A DNA stretch of 64,000 nt from Candidatus Methanoperedens sp. BLZ2 (GTDB lineage Archaea; Halobacteriota; Methanosarcinia; Methanosarcinales; Methanoperedenaceae): NCBI RefSeq assembly GCF_002487355.1, contig NZ_NTMG01000068.1, forward strand, positions 1 to 64,000, written 5' to 3'. The stretch's first letter is position 1. Every line of letters begins with the position of its first letter. Positions 56,762 to 64,000 of the stretch are shown here, in pieces. The notes beneath the pieces are model-generated. The model was not told where the DNA came from. It saw only the letters and a program-made list of their open reading frames with translations, and ran no database searches. A program made the translations under genes and the position numbers.

Positions 56762-57504
56762 AACCTGTGAATGCCGTAATAACAAAGGTAGTGGAAGAAA
56801 CGCCAACGGTAAGGACTTTTTTCTTTGATACCTCTTTTAATCCGGAGCCTGGCCAGTTCGTGATGGCGTGGATACGCGGCGTTGATGAGATCCCGATGGC
56901 GCTCTCATATAATAATGCGATAACTGTCCAGAAAGTAGGGACTGCAACATCAGCATTGTTCAAACTTGGCGAAGGCGACTCAATTGGCATCCGCGGACCT
57001 TTTGGTAACGGGTTCCAATTGAAAGGAGATCATATTTTGCTGATTGCAGGCGGGGTCGGGGCAGCTCCGCTTTCGCCTCTTGCTGAAAAAGCGAGTTCAG
57101 AAGGACTAAAAGTCACAACGCTTCTTGGCGCAAAGACAAAGGAAGAACTTGTATTCAGGGAACGTTTTGAAGCCGCAGGATCGGTGATGGTCGCGACAGA
57201 TGACGGATCAGAAGGAATACACGGATATGTGACCCAATTGATTCCTGAGCAGGAAAATTATGACCGGATATATTGCTGCGGCCCTGAAATTATGATGAAG
57301 AAAGTCCTTGATAAAGTCGACCCTGGAAAAGCACAATTCAGCCTTCACCGCTATATCAAATGCGGCATCGGGATTTGCGGGGCATGCTGCGTGGATGGCC
57401 TGCGCGTATGCAAGGATGGGCCTGTGTTTGGTGGAGAGGTTTTAAAGAACAGCGAGTTCGGGGTTTACAGGAGAAATGAGTGTGGGGAGAGGGTGAGGGT
57501 TTAA
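56758..57504 (+). CDS. pyrK: Dihydroorotate dehydrogenase electron-transfer subunit PyrK
   Basis: 248 aa FAD and [2Fe-2S] protein shuttling electrons from PyrD to NAD. It has a ferredoxin-reductase-type FAD domain ([16 protein letters not shown]), an NAD domain ([28 protein letters not shown]) and a C-terminal cluster segment [11 protein letters not shown] plus a later Cys. Length is normal. It is the last gene of the two-gene operon; accessory genes begin after it. Confidence 0.92.
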   Translation: MKPVNAVITKVVEETPTVRTFFFDTSFNPEPGQFVMAWIRGVDEIPMALSYNNAITVQKVGTATSALFKLGEGDSIGIRGPFGNGFQLKGDHILLIAGGVGAAPLSPLAEKASSEGLKVTTLLGAKTKEELVFRERFEAAGSVMVATDDGSEGIHGYVTQLIPEQENYDRIYCCGPEIMMKKVLDKVDPGKAQFSLHRYIKCGIGICGACCVDGLRVCKDGPVFGGEVLKNSEFGVYRRNECGERVRV

Positions 57505-57633
57505 GAATAAGAACCTCAGATGAATGATTGAAAGGTACATTTGAAGATTTCAACACATCATGCCTTCTATCCTGAAGTTGCTTAGAAAATGTATATATTG
57601 GTTGAGAGTCTAAATCTCTTCCAAGAGGTAGAA

Positions 57634-57819
57634 ATGTCTGCACAGATATATGGAACAATGCTTGATAAAAGAACGCTCTTGCTTAATAGGCCTTTAAAAT
57701 CTAATGAAAAAGAGATATTAGTAAAACTGAAAAAAGAGCCAATCGTTAAAACCAAAATAGATGTTCCTGAAGATATTGTTCTGGAGATTGCAGAAAAAGA
57801 TATAGAAGAGCTGGTTTGA
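57634..57819 (+). CDS. VapB-like antitoxin
   Basis: 61 aa small acidic/basic protein directly before a PIN gene (adjacent, 0 bp apart). The start at 57634 (MSAQIYG) is preferred: AGAGGT precedes it and a TATA-like TGTATATATTGG lies about 45 bp upstream. The upstream ATG at 57589 gives an extra hydrophobic stretch with no binding site. The fold was not recognised, so the role is inferred from position. Confidence 0.55.
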   Translation: MSAQIYGTMLDKRTLLLNRPLKSNEKEILVKLKKEPIVKTKIDVPEDIVLEIAEKDIEELV

Positions 57820-58311
57820 TTGGGGTTAGGGCAGTTAGCAAAAGGCTCAGTTTTTATTGATACAAGTATTCTGATTTATGCTTTTACAAATACTCGCTAT
57901 ACTGAAACATGCGAAGATTTTCTAAGAAGGGCTAAATATGGAGAAGTTGATGGATATATTAACTCAACAGTACTTGATGAGTTTTTCCATAAACTTGTGC
58001 TTTTTGAAGTTTACTCCAAAAAGAAATTGACTTCTCAGGAGGCCATAAAATTTCTTAAGAGCAATCCGGATTATATTAAAAAATTGGATCAGCCATTTAA
58101 GGCAAGCAGGGAAGTCCTTAACGATTATGGATTCAAGATCATCGATACCTCTAAACATCTGGATGAGACACTGGATATCTCGATGGAATATGGGTTATTA
58201 TTTTCTGATGCGCTGCATTGCGCTTGTTGCAGGGTTTGCGGAATTGAAAATATTGCGACCAACGATGGCGATTTTGAGAGGGTGGATTTTCTCAAAATGT
58301 GGAAGCCTTAG
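57820..58311 (+). CDS. PIN-domain toxin (VapC-like)
   Basis: 163 aa. PIN residues are visible: first Asp in VFIDTSILIYAF, acidic residue in STVLDEFFHK, third site in LLFSDALHCACC and a final NIATNDGDFERV. A longer helical insertion than usual lies in the middle. Translation appears to start at TTG (57820) right at the antitoxin stop. Predicted tRNA or rRNA cleavage is family knowledge. Its 3' end collides with a truncated PIN gene on the other strand. Confidence 0.75.
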   Translation: MGLGQLAKGSVFIDTSILIYAFTNTRYTETCEDFLRRAKYGEVDGYINSTVLDEFFHKLVLFEVYSKKKLTSQEAIKFLKSNPDYIKKLDQPFKASREVLNDYGFKIIDTSKHLDETLDISMEYGLLFSDALHCACCRVCGIENIATNDGDFERVDFLKMWKP

Positions 58312-58477
58312 ACGTTGCCATCCAGCCGTCCTCAATATGCTGCTGCTCTTTTCCATTAACGACTACTTCATTGAATACTTCCACAGGTATGAAAACCTCA
58401 GTGAATAATTTTTTAAGTAAATTGAGTTTGCCAATCTTTGCAAGATAGATCAATATTGTCGAATTGCTGACTATCAT
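58292..58477 (-). pseudogene. Truncated DUF3368-type PIN protein
   Basis: The first ~50 residues match the start of DUF3368 toxins (IVSNSTILIYLAKIGKLNLL, then FIPVEVFNEVV). Full members have about 150 aa, so two thirds are missing. The frame is cut at the end of the convergent vapC gene, where it runs 20 bp into its antisense. Loss of toxin with an intact antitoxin gene is a typical decay route. Confidence 0.6.
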
Positions 58478-58674
58478 AGCTTCTCTGCTGCACGAAAATC
58501 TTCCTGGAGGTCGTCAATATTGTACTGGAATGGTATTCCCGTCTTTGCAGCGGTAGCTATCATCTCACGAATAGGAATGCCAACCATGTCTGCCGCCTTG
58601 CCGATCGTTATTTTCCTATCCCTGTACTGCTCCAGTGCATTTTCAATCAACCATTCCTGTACTGCTTTACTCAT
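58474..58674 (-). CDS. UPF0175-type antitoxin
   Basis: 66 aa from the ATG at 58674: a ribbon/helix protein with ALEQYRDRKITIGKAADMVG and IREMIATAAKTGIPFQY, the UPF0175 signature. UPF0175 and DUF3368 genes form known type II pairs; the 4-bp overlap with the truncated toxin (ATGA) fits. A longer frame to 58746 adds residues encoded in lhr-relic DNA and is rejected. Probably no longer has a working toxin. Confidence 0.65.
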   Translation of the reverse strand: MSKAVQEWLIENALEQYRDRKITIGKAADMVGIPIREMIATAAKTGIPFQYNIDDLQEDFRAAEKL

Positions 58675-58730
58675 ATTCAAAATATAGTGATTGAATTCAT
58701 AAATAGTTACTCCCAGAACCTCTCCGTCTT

Positions 58731-60265
58731 TAAAAGTATCAACCAATAGGCTAAAGCAGTTCCATAAGAAATATATATTAAGTTTTCAAACGAAGACACG
58801 CAGCTTAGGGAAACAATCATTTCAATATCTTCAGGGGATATTTCTTGAGAAAGGGAGAGGCAACATGGTAAATTATGCCAGAAACGTACCTGATACAAAC
58901 AATCAGGTGCTTCAGAATTTCATCTCAGATTCGCCCTGGGATGAAAAGCCTGTGATTGATCAAATCCAGAAAGATGTAACACAGTTAATCGGAGATAAAA
59001 ACAACGGTTCGATTCATATCGATGAGTCAGGCTTCAAAAAATCCGGTATGAATTCTGTTGGAGTGAAGCGGCAATATTGTGGTCGTCTGGGGAAAGTGGA
59101 TAACTGCCAGGTTGGCGTTTATCTTGGATACACCAATGGAAATCGACGAACCTTGATTGATGAGAGGTTGTACCTTCCTGAAGACTGGGCAAATGATCCA
59201 GTTCGCCGCATTCAATGTGGTGTACCTGACGATGTTACATTCAAAACCAAAGCAGAACTTGGTTTGGAAATGATCTTAGATACAAGAGAGCGTGGAGTTC
59301 CGTTTGCATGGATTGGAATGGACTGCTTTTATGGAGAACAGCCATGGCTGCGTAGTGAGATCGATAACAGTGAACTGATCTATATCGCTGATGTTCCCTG
59401 CGACACACAGGTATGGTTGAATCTACCAAAAACAGAAATTCCTGAGAAAAAAGGAGCACGTGGACGCAATCCTACAATAGAAAAATTAGCACAAGCAGAG
59501 CCAGAACCGGTGAAAGTACAGAAACTGATAGATCATCCAGACATCAAATATCATCGTGTTTTTCTCAGAGAGACTGAGAGAAAAGAGCTTTGGAGCAAAC
59601 TTGCATGTCTGCGTGTGTATCCTGTCGAGAATAAACTGCCTGGAAAAGAAACCTGGCTTATCATTCGTAAAGATGAAGGAGATAACGAAACAAAATACCA
59701 GTTCTCAAATGCATCTGCCGATACAAGCATTGAGCGACTGGGTCGAATGTCATGTAGTCGGTACTGGATGGAACGGGCTTTACAAGATGCAAAAGGTAAT
59801 ACCAAAATGGCAGATTATCAGGTAAGAGGCTGGACAGCCTGGCACCATCATATGGTAATGACTCTACTTGCTATGTTGTTTATTATGGAACTACAGATTG
59901 AATTTGGTAAAAAGGCTCCTATTACGTCAGTTCAGGATGTTAAGGAAATTCTTGAAGTCATAATGCCAAGAAAAGAGGTTACAGAAGAGGAAATTCTGGC
60001 GATTATCCTGCAAAAACACAAAGCACGTTTATCAGCAAGAAAATCTCATCACCGTAGAAATAAACAAAGATAAATCAGCGACTATACCAACCAACTGTGT
60101 TTAGTGATAACTCTCTTGTTCTTTGTTGGACAATTACAGGAAAAAGTAAAGGTGATTGAATATTTTTATTTTGGTTCATGACTTTTTCTGGAAGACAGGC
60201 AGGTATAACTCTTTAAAGACAGTGTCTTACAAGAATTAAGTATTAATGTAACAAAGTCAAGTTAA
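58731..60265. mobile_element. IS701-like element (about 1.5 kb), probably 5'-truncated
   Basis: Boundaries are deduced from the flanking lhr fragments. A weak inverted pair GTCTTTAAA (58726-58734) and TTTAAAGAC (60212-60220) may be what remains of the terminal repeats. No target duplication was identified. After the transposase, 60074-60265 has no coding frame. Confidence 0.6.
58865..60073 (+). CDS. IS701-family DDE transposase, N-terminus without start codon
   Basis: 402 aa from the first ATG. Catalytic segments are IHIDESGFKKSG (first Asp), FAWIGMDCFYGEQPWLR (second Asp) and the C-terminal Glu in YWMERALQDAKGN. Coding sense continues upstream in the same frame to about 58731 (LGKQSFQYLQGIFLEKGRGN), but without ATG, GTG or TTG, so about 45 N-terminal residues lack a start. 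The protein is probably shortened and inactive unless an unusual start is used. Confidence 0.75.
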   Translation: MVNYARNVPDTNNQVLQNFISDSPWDEKPVIDQIQKDVTQLIGDKNNGSIHIDESGFKKSGMNSVGVKRQYCGRLGKVDNCQVGVYLGYTNGNRRTLIDERLYLPEDWANDPVRRIQCGVPDDVTFKTKAELGLEMILDTRERGVPFAWIGMDCFYGEQPWLRSEIDNSELIYIADVPCDTQVWLNLPKTEIPEKKGARGRNPTIEKLAQAEPEPVKVQKLIDHPDIKYHRVFLRETERKELWSKLACLRVYPVENKLPGKETWLIIRKDEGDNETKYQFSNASADTSIERLGRMSCSRYWMERALQDAKGNTKMADYQVRGWTAWHHHMVMTLLAMLFIMELQIEFGKKAPITSVQDVKEILEVIMPRKEVTEEEILAIILQKHKARLSARKSHHRRNKQR

Positions 60266-60533
60266 AATATCCCTGTAAAACTCCTGCTCATCCTCCCTCA
60301 GCTTCCCGATAACTCTCTAAGCAGTCTCATGCCTATATCCCTTGAAGCAAGCGCGATCGTCGCGGTCTTTCCATGCGAGAACACAAGGTTCAAATTCCTG
60401 CGCAAACAGCAATTTTTATAGGGCGTTTCAGATATTAACAAAATTTTTTAAGTGTATGAAGTGTGTAGCTTTATGTAAAGAAGAATCTACTATATAAAAC
60501 ATCAGATGAAATTCAAATCAATGGAGGAATGAC

Positions 60534-60758
60534 TTGGAAGCTGTTAAACAAATTTTAAGGATACCCCGAAATCATGAACTAAAAATAAAGGTTCCTCAGG
60601 ATTTTCCTGAAAATGAAATTGTGGAAGTAATTTTAATTATGAAAAAAAGGCAGGATAGTTTCAAACAGAAAATTCAAGAACTAAAAACAGCGGTGAAAGA
60701 TAATCGTTTCATGAATGATCTGAGAGATATATCTGAAGATTTTAATACTGTTGATTAA
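60534..60758 (+). CDS. Orphan antitoxin-like protein, 74 aa
   Basis: The N-terminal half (LRIPRNHELKIKVPQDFPENEIVEVILI) looks like an AbrB-less beta-type antitoxin start common in archaeal modules; the C-terminal half is an acidic helix. Translation starts at TTG, decided by a strong GGAGG 7 nt upstream. No toxin gene follows; the next 290 bp are a repeat. It is either an orphan or its toxin was removed by the repeat-linked rearrangement. Confidence 0.5.
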   Translation: MEAVKQILRIPRNHELKIKVPQDFPENEIVEVILIMKKRQDSFKQKIQELKTAVKDNRFMNDLRDISEDFNTVD

Positions 60759-60801
60759 GCTGAGTTAAGGTGTAAATCATAAATCATTCATCTTTCCTGC
60801 T

Positions 60802-61069
60802 CCAAATATTTATTATATTTATATTATTTAATTATCGGCGCCGATATTTCAGTATCAATGAACTGTTTTGGAAATATGGAACCGCAGATGAACGCAGGTA
60901 AACGCGGATGCGAAATCCCTTTGCAGCGCATGACCCCAGCATCAAAAGGCGCCCCAGCTTTGCGGACTTTGCATAGAAAATCGCTTTAAATAACGCAAAG
61001 CTCAGCCGCAGTTTAATACCATATTTGCCTGCAAATTAGCCGTTTCAAGTCAACCGCAAATTTTCGAAC
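60802..61069. repeat. Long direct repeat, copy 1
   Basis: About 268 bp. Same order of segments as 62023-62299: AT-rich start, the palindrome TCGGCGCCGA, a CGCAGAT-type arm, TTTGCG-rich hairpin words, and the conserved end GTTTCAAGTCAACCGCAAAT. Identity looks like 80-85% by eye. Its last 20 bp encode the C-terminal residues of the Bro-N gene on the - strand. It fills the 60759-61049 gap. Confidence 0.75.
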
Positions 61070-61895
61070 TTCTTCCTATTCTTTTTGTCTTTTCCGGCGC
61101 TTCGAGATAATTATCGCTTGAAACCACGCTTTTTCCCAATTTTCCTTCGATATCTTTTCGTGTCGCTCCCGCTACATCTCCGCCATCTTTTGCGTCATTT
61201 CGCAACTCAGGGAACTCCTGTGAATCCCTGTCGCGTGTAAATCGTGTAGTAGTAGCCTCGCCAAGCATTGTGAGTATCAATTCAATATCATCCATGTGGT
61301 CTCTTAAATTTTCAGTCTTCAATCCTTTTAATCGTTTATATTCGGCGGGTGTCAATCCAAAAGTAGCTCTTGATATCTCAGCAGTCAAAATAGAGTAATC
61401 CTGTCTGGATTTTGCGCCTCTTTTATCCCATTCGTCAGTCAGTTCATCCCTTATCGCGATCCCCCTTGCTCTTTTCTCGATCCATTCCTCGGAGTAGCCT
61501 TTCAATTTATAGATATCCTTCATCCGTTTTTGTGCCAGTTCCGGGTCTTCTATCTCCTGCACACGTTCATAGCCAACTTTTGCGAGCCATAATTTAAAAG
61601 GTTCGGCTTTGTGGGATGGAATGGACTGTAATATCCTGAATGCTCCTTCTGTATTCACGCAATTCATTTTTTGCATCCCTCCCGGAGTATCTACTGTAAG
61701 GGTATGTACAATTTGTACCCACCCTTTTGCCAGGGGTTCATCTCTTTGTTTCATCTTTTGAATATACTGTTTGGGGTCGCTGGAATCGGTTAAAATATAT
61801 ACTATATCCTCTAAAACGAACCACCATTCGTTGTTGTTCCATGTTCGCCGTATTTTAGTTCCCTCAAAAACAACAAGTGCATCCTTTGAATTCAT
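61050..61895 (-). CDS. Bro-N domain protein
   Basis: 281 aa. The N-terminal Bro-N/antirepressor domain (VFEGTKIRRTWNNNEWWFVLEDIVYILT, residues 9-36) is typical of virus- and plasmid-related DNA-binding proteins. The middle contains TEGAFRILQSIPSHKAEPFKLWL, as in DinD-like archaeal proteins. The final residues lie in repeat copy 1, so the natural C-terminus may have been replaced. Flanked by two long direct repeats. Confidence 0.7.
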   Translation of the reverse strand: MNSKDALVVFEGTKIRRTWNNNEWWFVLEDIVYILTDSSDPKQYIQKMKQRDEPLAKGWVQIVHTLTVDTPGGMQKMNCVNTEGAFRILQSIPSHKAEPFKLWLAKVGYERVQEIEDPELAQKRMKDIYKLKGYSEEWIEKRARGIAIRDELTDEWDKRGAKSRQDYSILTAEISRATFGLTPAEYKRLKGLKTENLRDHMDDIELILTMLGEATTTRFTRDRDSQEFPELRNDAKDGGDVAGATRKDIEGKLGKSVVSSDNYLEAPEKTKRIGRSSKICG

Positions 61896-62022
61896 GTTTA
61901 TATCTCTTATAGGTATTTTTCTTGTTTTGTTAAGATGTCTTTGGAGTCTAAAAGGATTAGCATAGCGGTGTGAAAGTGATTTTTAAAAAGGTCTTTCTGC
62001 TCCTCATTCCTCCTGTCCTGCG

Positions 62023-62299
62023 CCCAATATTTAATATACTTATATTATTTAATTATCGGCGCCGATATTTCAGCATCAATGAATGGATTTGAAAATTTGG
62101 AACCGCAGATGGACGCCGATAAACGCAGATGTGAAATCCATTTGCGGCGCATGAACACATAATCAAAGGACGCCACAGCTTTGCGCTCTTTGTGAGCTTT
62201 GCGGTGAATATCGCATAAAACAACGCAAAGAACAGCCGCATTTTAACACCATATTTACCTGCAAATTAGCCGTTTCAAGTCAACCGCAAATTTTCGAAC
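62023..62299. repeat. Long direct repeat, copy 2
   Basis: About 277 bp, same orientation as copy 1 and ending at the same word (TTTTCGAAC). The pair brackets the Bro-N gene, giving a possible excisable or duplicated unit of about 1.2 kb. The rest of the 61896-62411 gap is AT-rich; a TATA-like TTTATCTTAAATA at about 62378-62390 precedes the next gene. Confidence 0.75.
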
Positions 62300-62411
62300 A
62301 GAGGGGGCGCAGAAATCGGCGGTGGGAGATTTGGAGATGATGAAATAATATGGGAGCAATATGTAGAAAGCGCAGATTTATCTTAAATAGAATTAAATGA
62401 GTAGATAAACA

Positions 62412-63269
62412 ATGACCAAATTAAAACCAAGCGTGATAGATGCTTTGTCGGATATGATTTGTGGAGATAATCCTCCTAAGAATTTTCCATACCGTTCAAC
62501 ATCTTTTTTGACCTCGTTTTTTAGAGGAATCGACTTGGATTATCGCCATGAAGCTCCTTGGAGGAGTAAGTGGGTTGCTAACGTTTTAGAAGAGTTAAAT
62601 AAGAAACCGAGTTTAGAGCCTGATTTCCCTTCGCCGGAATTAAAAAGAGTTATAGAACACCTTTTAGATCCAACTAATTTTATAGATTTAAATCACGAAC
62701 GAGCAATAGAACAAGTAAATCAACTTCTCAAATCACAAAATCTAATTGTTGAAAAAGATAAAAATACAGGTAATGTAACTCTTTGTAAAGTTATAGATGG
62801 TTTTATTTCGACCTCAATTAATATAAAAGAAGTGAAAACAGTAATTACCTTTTCACCTTCAGTATTCACTATTCCCAAAAGGTCTGTTGTAAATAATTTA
62901 GTATCTGTTATGATGCCATTTGATATGAAATTTGATAAGGTCCTTGAAACTATAAAGGCAGCTTGTTCTAATGTTAATATGCAATGCAGTCGGGTAGATG
63001 ACCTTTGGAATAATAGCACTATAATTCAAGATATTTTTGAGTTAATTTATTGTTCTTCAATTGTTATTGTAGATTTTTCAGGAAAAAATTCAAATGTGTT
63101 TTATGAGGCTGGTATTGCTCATACTTTAGGGAAAAATGTGATTCCAATAACTCAAAATATTGAGGATATTCCTTTTGACCTTCGACATCATAGAGTTTTA
63201 AAATATTTAAAAAATAGTGAAGGGCTACAAGAATTAAAACAAGGTATAGAAAATAGATTGAATATCTGA
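62412..63269 (+). CDS. Putative defence protein: AbiJ-N-terminal-like domain plus TIR/deoxyribosyltransferase-like domain
   Basis: 285 aa. Residues about 20-65 (FPYRSTSFLTSFFRGIDLDY, then RSKWVANVLEELN) resemble the N-terminal domains found in AbiJ-type abortive infection proteins. Residues about 160-270 form a Rossmann-like effector with VMMPFDMKFDKVLETI, RVDD (204-207), VIVDFSGKNSNVFYEAGIAH (E232 as likely catalytic Glu) and KNVIPITQ. This is the pattern of TIR-like and nucleoside-deoxyribosyltransferase-like domains that act on NAD or nucleotides. A second gene follows at 34 bp. Function is inferred from resemblance recalled, not searched. Confidence 0.6.
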   Translation: MTKLKPSVIDALSDMICGDNPPKNFPYRSTSFLTSFFRGIDLDYRHEAPWRSKWVANVLEELNKKPSLEPDFPSPELKRVIEHLLDPTNFIDLNHERAIEQVNQLLKSQNLIVEKDKNTGNVTLCKVIDGFISTSINIKEVKTVITFSPSVFTIPKRSVVNNLVSVMMPFDMKFDKVLETIKAACSNVNMQCSRVDDLWNNSTIIQDIFELIYCSSIVIVDFSGKNSNVFYEAGIAHTLGKNVIPITQNIEDIPFDLRHHRVLKYLKNSEGLQELKQGIENRLNI

Positions 63270-63303
63270 AACAGTCAGGCAAACAATAACAAATGGTGTA
63301 TGT

Positions 63304-64000
63304 ATGAGAGACGATAATACTTTATCCCCTGCTGATCAACAAATCAGAGATGAAATAAAAAACTTAATAAAAAAACGAGAAGGAACTTACAAATCAGCTT
63401 TGGTTATAACAGCACTTTCTAAAGCTCAAGATTCTTGGAAAAATGCATTTACTAAAATTATTCTATCAAATACAGATGAAAAAATCTCCGAAAAATTAGA
63501 ATATGATGGCTTTATTTTAAACAAGATCAGTATTACTATTGATGATTTTTTAATTATGCTTGATGATTTTATATTGAGAGGAGATTTAAAAATCAACGAC
63601 TGCCCTGATGTAAAAGCTACTGGAACTTTTGAATACGATACATATTGGCGCTATCGTTCCAGCAACGATGATGCGTATAAGAATGATTGGCCTATGCATA
63701 ATTATATTTTCAGATTAGATGATAATGAACGGGGCCATCCACCGAGTGAACCACTTGTTAGCCCCCAGTATCCTCACTTCCCATACGCTCAAAAAGCAAT
63801 AAAGTATTATTTTGGTTTTGATTTAGAAAATCATCCAAGCAGCATTTTTATTTTTATTCCAAATTATCAACTCAAGATTGACAAACTTACAATAGGCTCA
63901 AATCATCTGAATTTGGAAATAACTGTTAACGGTGTGCATCAAGGAGAGCTTGTCGGAAAACTGTACTATGAAAAGGGAGAGCATATAAAAATCGAAGATT
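63304..64000 (+). CDS. Unrecognised protein, second gene of the right-edge operon (cut by window end)
   Basis: At least 232 codons remain open to the right edge. The N-terminus is helical and charged (MRDDNTLSPADQQIRDEIKN, then KREGTYKSALVITALSKAQD). A beta-rich part rich in Tyr, Trp and Asp follows (TGTFEYDTYWRYRSSND, FPYAQKAIKYYFGFD). No family was recognised. Same strand and only 34 bp after the TIR-like gene, so the two are probably one operon. A role as sensor or partner in defence is inference only. Confidence 0.55.
   Translation, partial: MRDDNTLSPADQQIRDEIKNLIKKREGTYKSALVITALSKAQDSWKNAFTKIILSNTDEKISEKLEYDGFILNKISITIDDFLIMLDDFILRGDLKINDCPDVKATGTFEYDTYWRYRSSNDDAYKNDWPMHNYIFRLDDNERGHPPSEPLVSPQYPHFPYAQKAIKYYFGFDLENHPSSIFIFIPNYQLKIDKLTIGSNHLNLEITVNGVHQGELVGKLYYEKGEHIKIED

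Larger units (their letters stand above)
58707..60390 (-). pseudogene. Second, broken copy of the lhr 3' end, split by an IS element
   Basis: 58707-58730 matches the last codons of the intact lhr (…FWE stop), and 60266-60390 matches the segment upstream of it (NLVFSHGKTATIALASRDIG), both in - orientation and in the right order. The second piece also carries a frameshift after RDIG. The intervening DNA is the IS701-like element. It shows that part of lhr was copied here and then interrupted. Confidence 0.65.

Noticed and set aside
1-64000. CRISPR arrays, rRNA and tRNA genes
   Set aside because: No regularly spaced direct repeats, no conserved rRNA segments and no tRNA-like cloverleaf with a T-loop motif were found by reading; a covariance scan would be decisive.

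Overview
The window looks like a chromosome segment from a methane-metabolising euryarchaeon. It carries cfbD, cfbC and cfbB for coenzyme F430, O-phosphoseryl-tRNA synthetase (sepS), an Mre11-Rad50-NurA-HerA repair cluster, a single MCM, archaeal Lhr and DUF424, a GHMP-type shikimate kinase and an archaeal ProRS. Gene order, many toxin-antitoxin relics and dispersed palindromic repeats suggest Methanosarcinales or the Ca. Methanoperedens (ANME-2d) neighbourhood. That placement is inference: no rRNA or mcr gene is present.

Layout. 0-9 kb: Glu/Leu-type dehydrogenase, radical SAM protein, phosphoesterase, ferredoxin, a dead vapC, an integrase fragment, a beta-helix surface protein, an alanine dehydrogenase/OCD homologue, a DUF998 membrane protein and a DUF4382 lipoprotein. 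9-18 kb: mre11-rad50-nurA, then an embedded vapBC-like pair, then a 171-aa gene and herA, all on the + strand, followed by a Nif3-like protein. 18.6-20.4 kb: a frameshifted IS element plus relics of an aldehyde dehydrogenase and a HicB antitoxin. 20-25.6 kb: GT-C-like membrane protein, flippase, proS. 25.7-34.5 kb: lhr, CYTH, mcm, DUF424, two coiled-coil proteins, B12-binding radical SAM. 34.6-42.2 kb: small two-gene cassettes, lipoprotein, GXGXG protein, MutS-like ATPase and a PIN-like cassette. 42.5-46.6 kb: cfbD-cfbC, a repeat-rich spacer, cfbB. 46.8-50 kb: ACT and UPF0210 genes separated by a broken tnpB element. 50-57.5 kb: sepS-(nuclease-like)-aroK-aroQ, aroC, ferredoxin, cohesin-domain protein, pyrD-pyrK. 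57.6-64 kb: accessory region with two toxin-antitoxin modules, an IS701-like element inside a duplicated lhr fragment, a Bro-N protein flanked by two ~270-bp direct repeats, and a putative two-gene defence operon running off the right edge.

Genes that work together: Mre11/Rad50/NurA/HerA (end resection); CfbB/C/D (amidation and reductive cyclisation of Ni-sirohydrochlorin); AroC/AroK/AroQ (chorismate and prephenate); PyrD/PyrK (dihydroorotate oxidation). The most interesting new candidate is the right-edge operon: an AbiJ-N-terminal-like domain joined to a TIR/deoxyribosyltransferase-like domain, followed by an unrecognised gene. Also notable are the PIN-like two-gene cassette, the nuclease-like gene coupled into the sepS-aroK operon, the unusual Rad50 hook, and several families of palindromic dispersed repeats found in opposite orientations.
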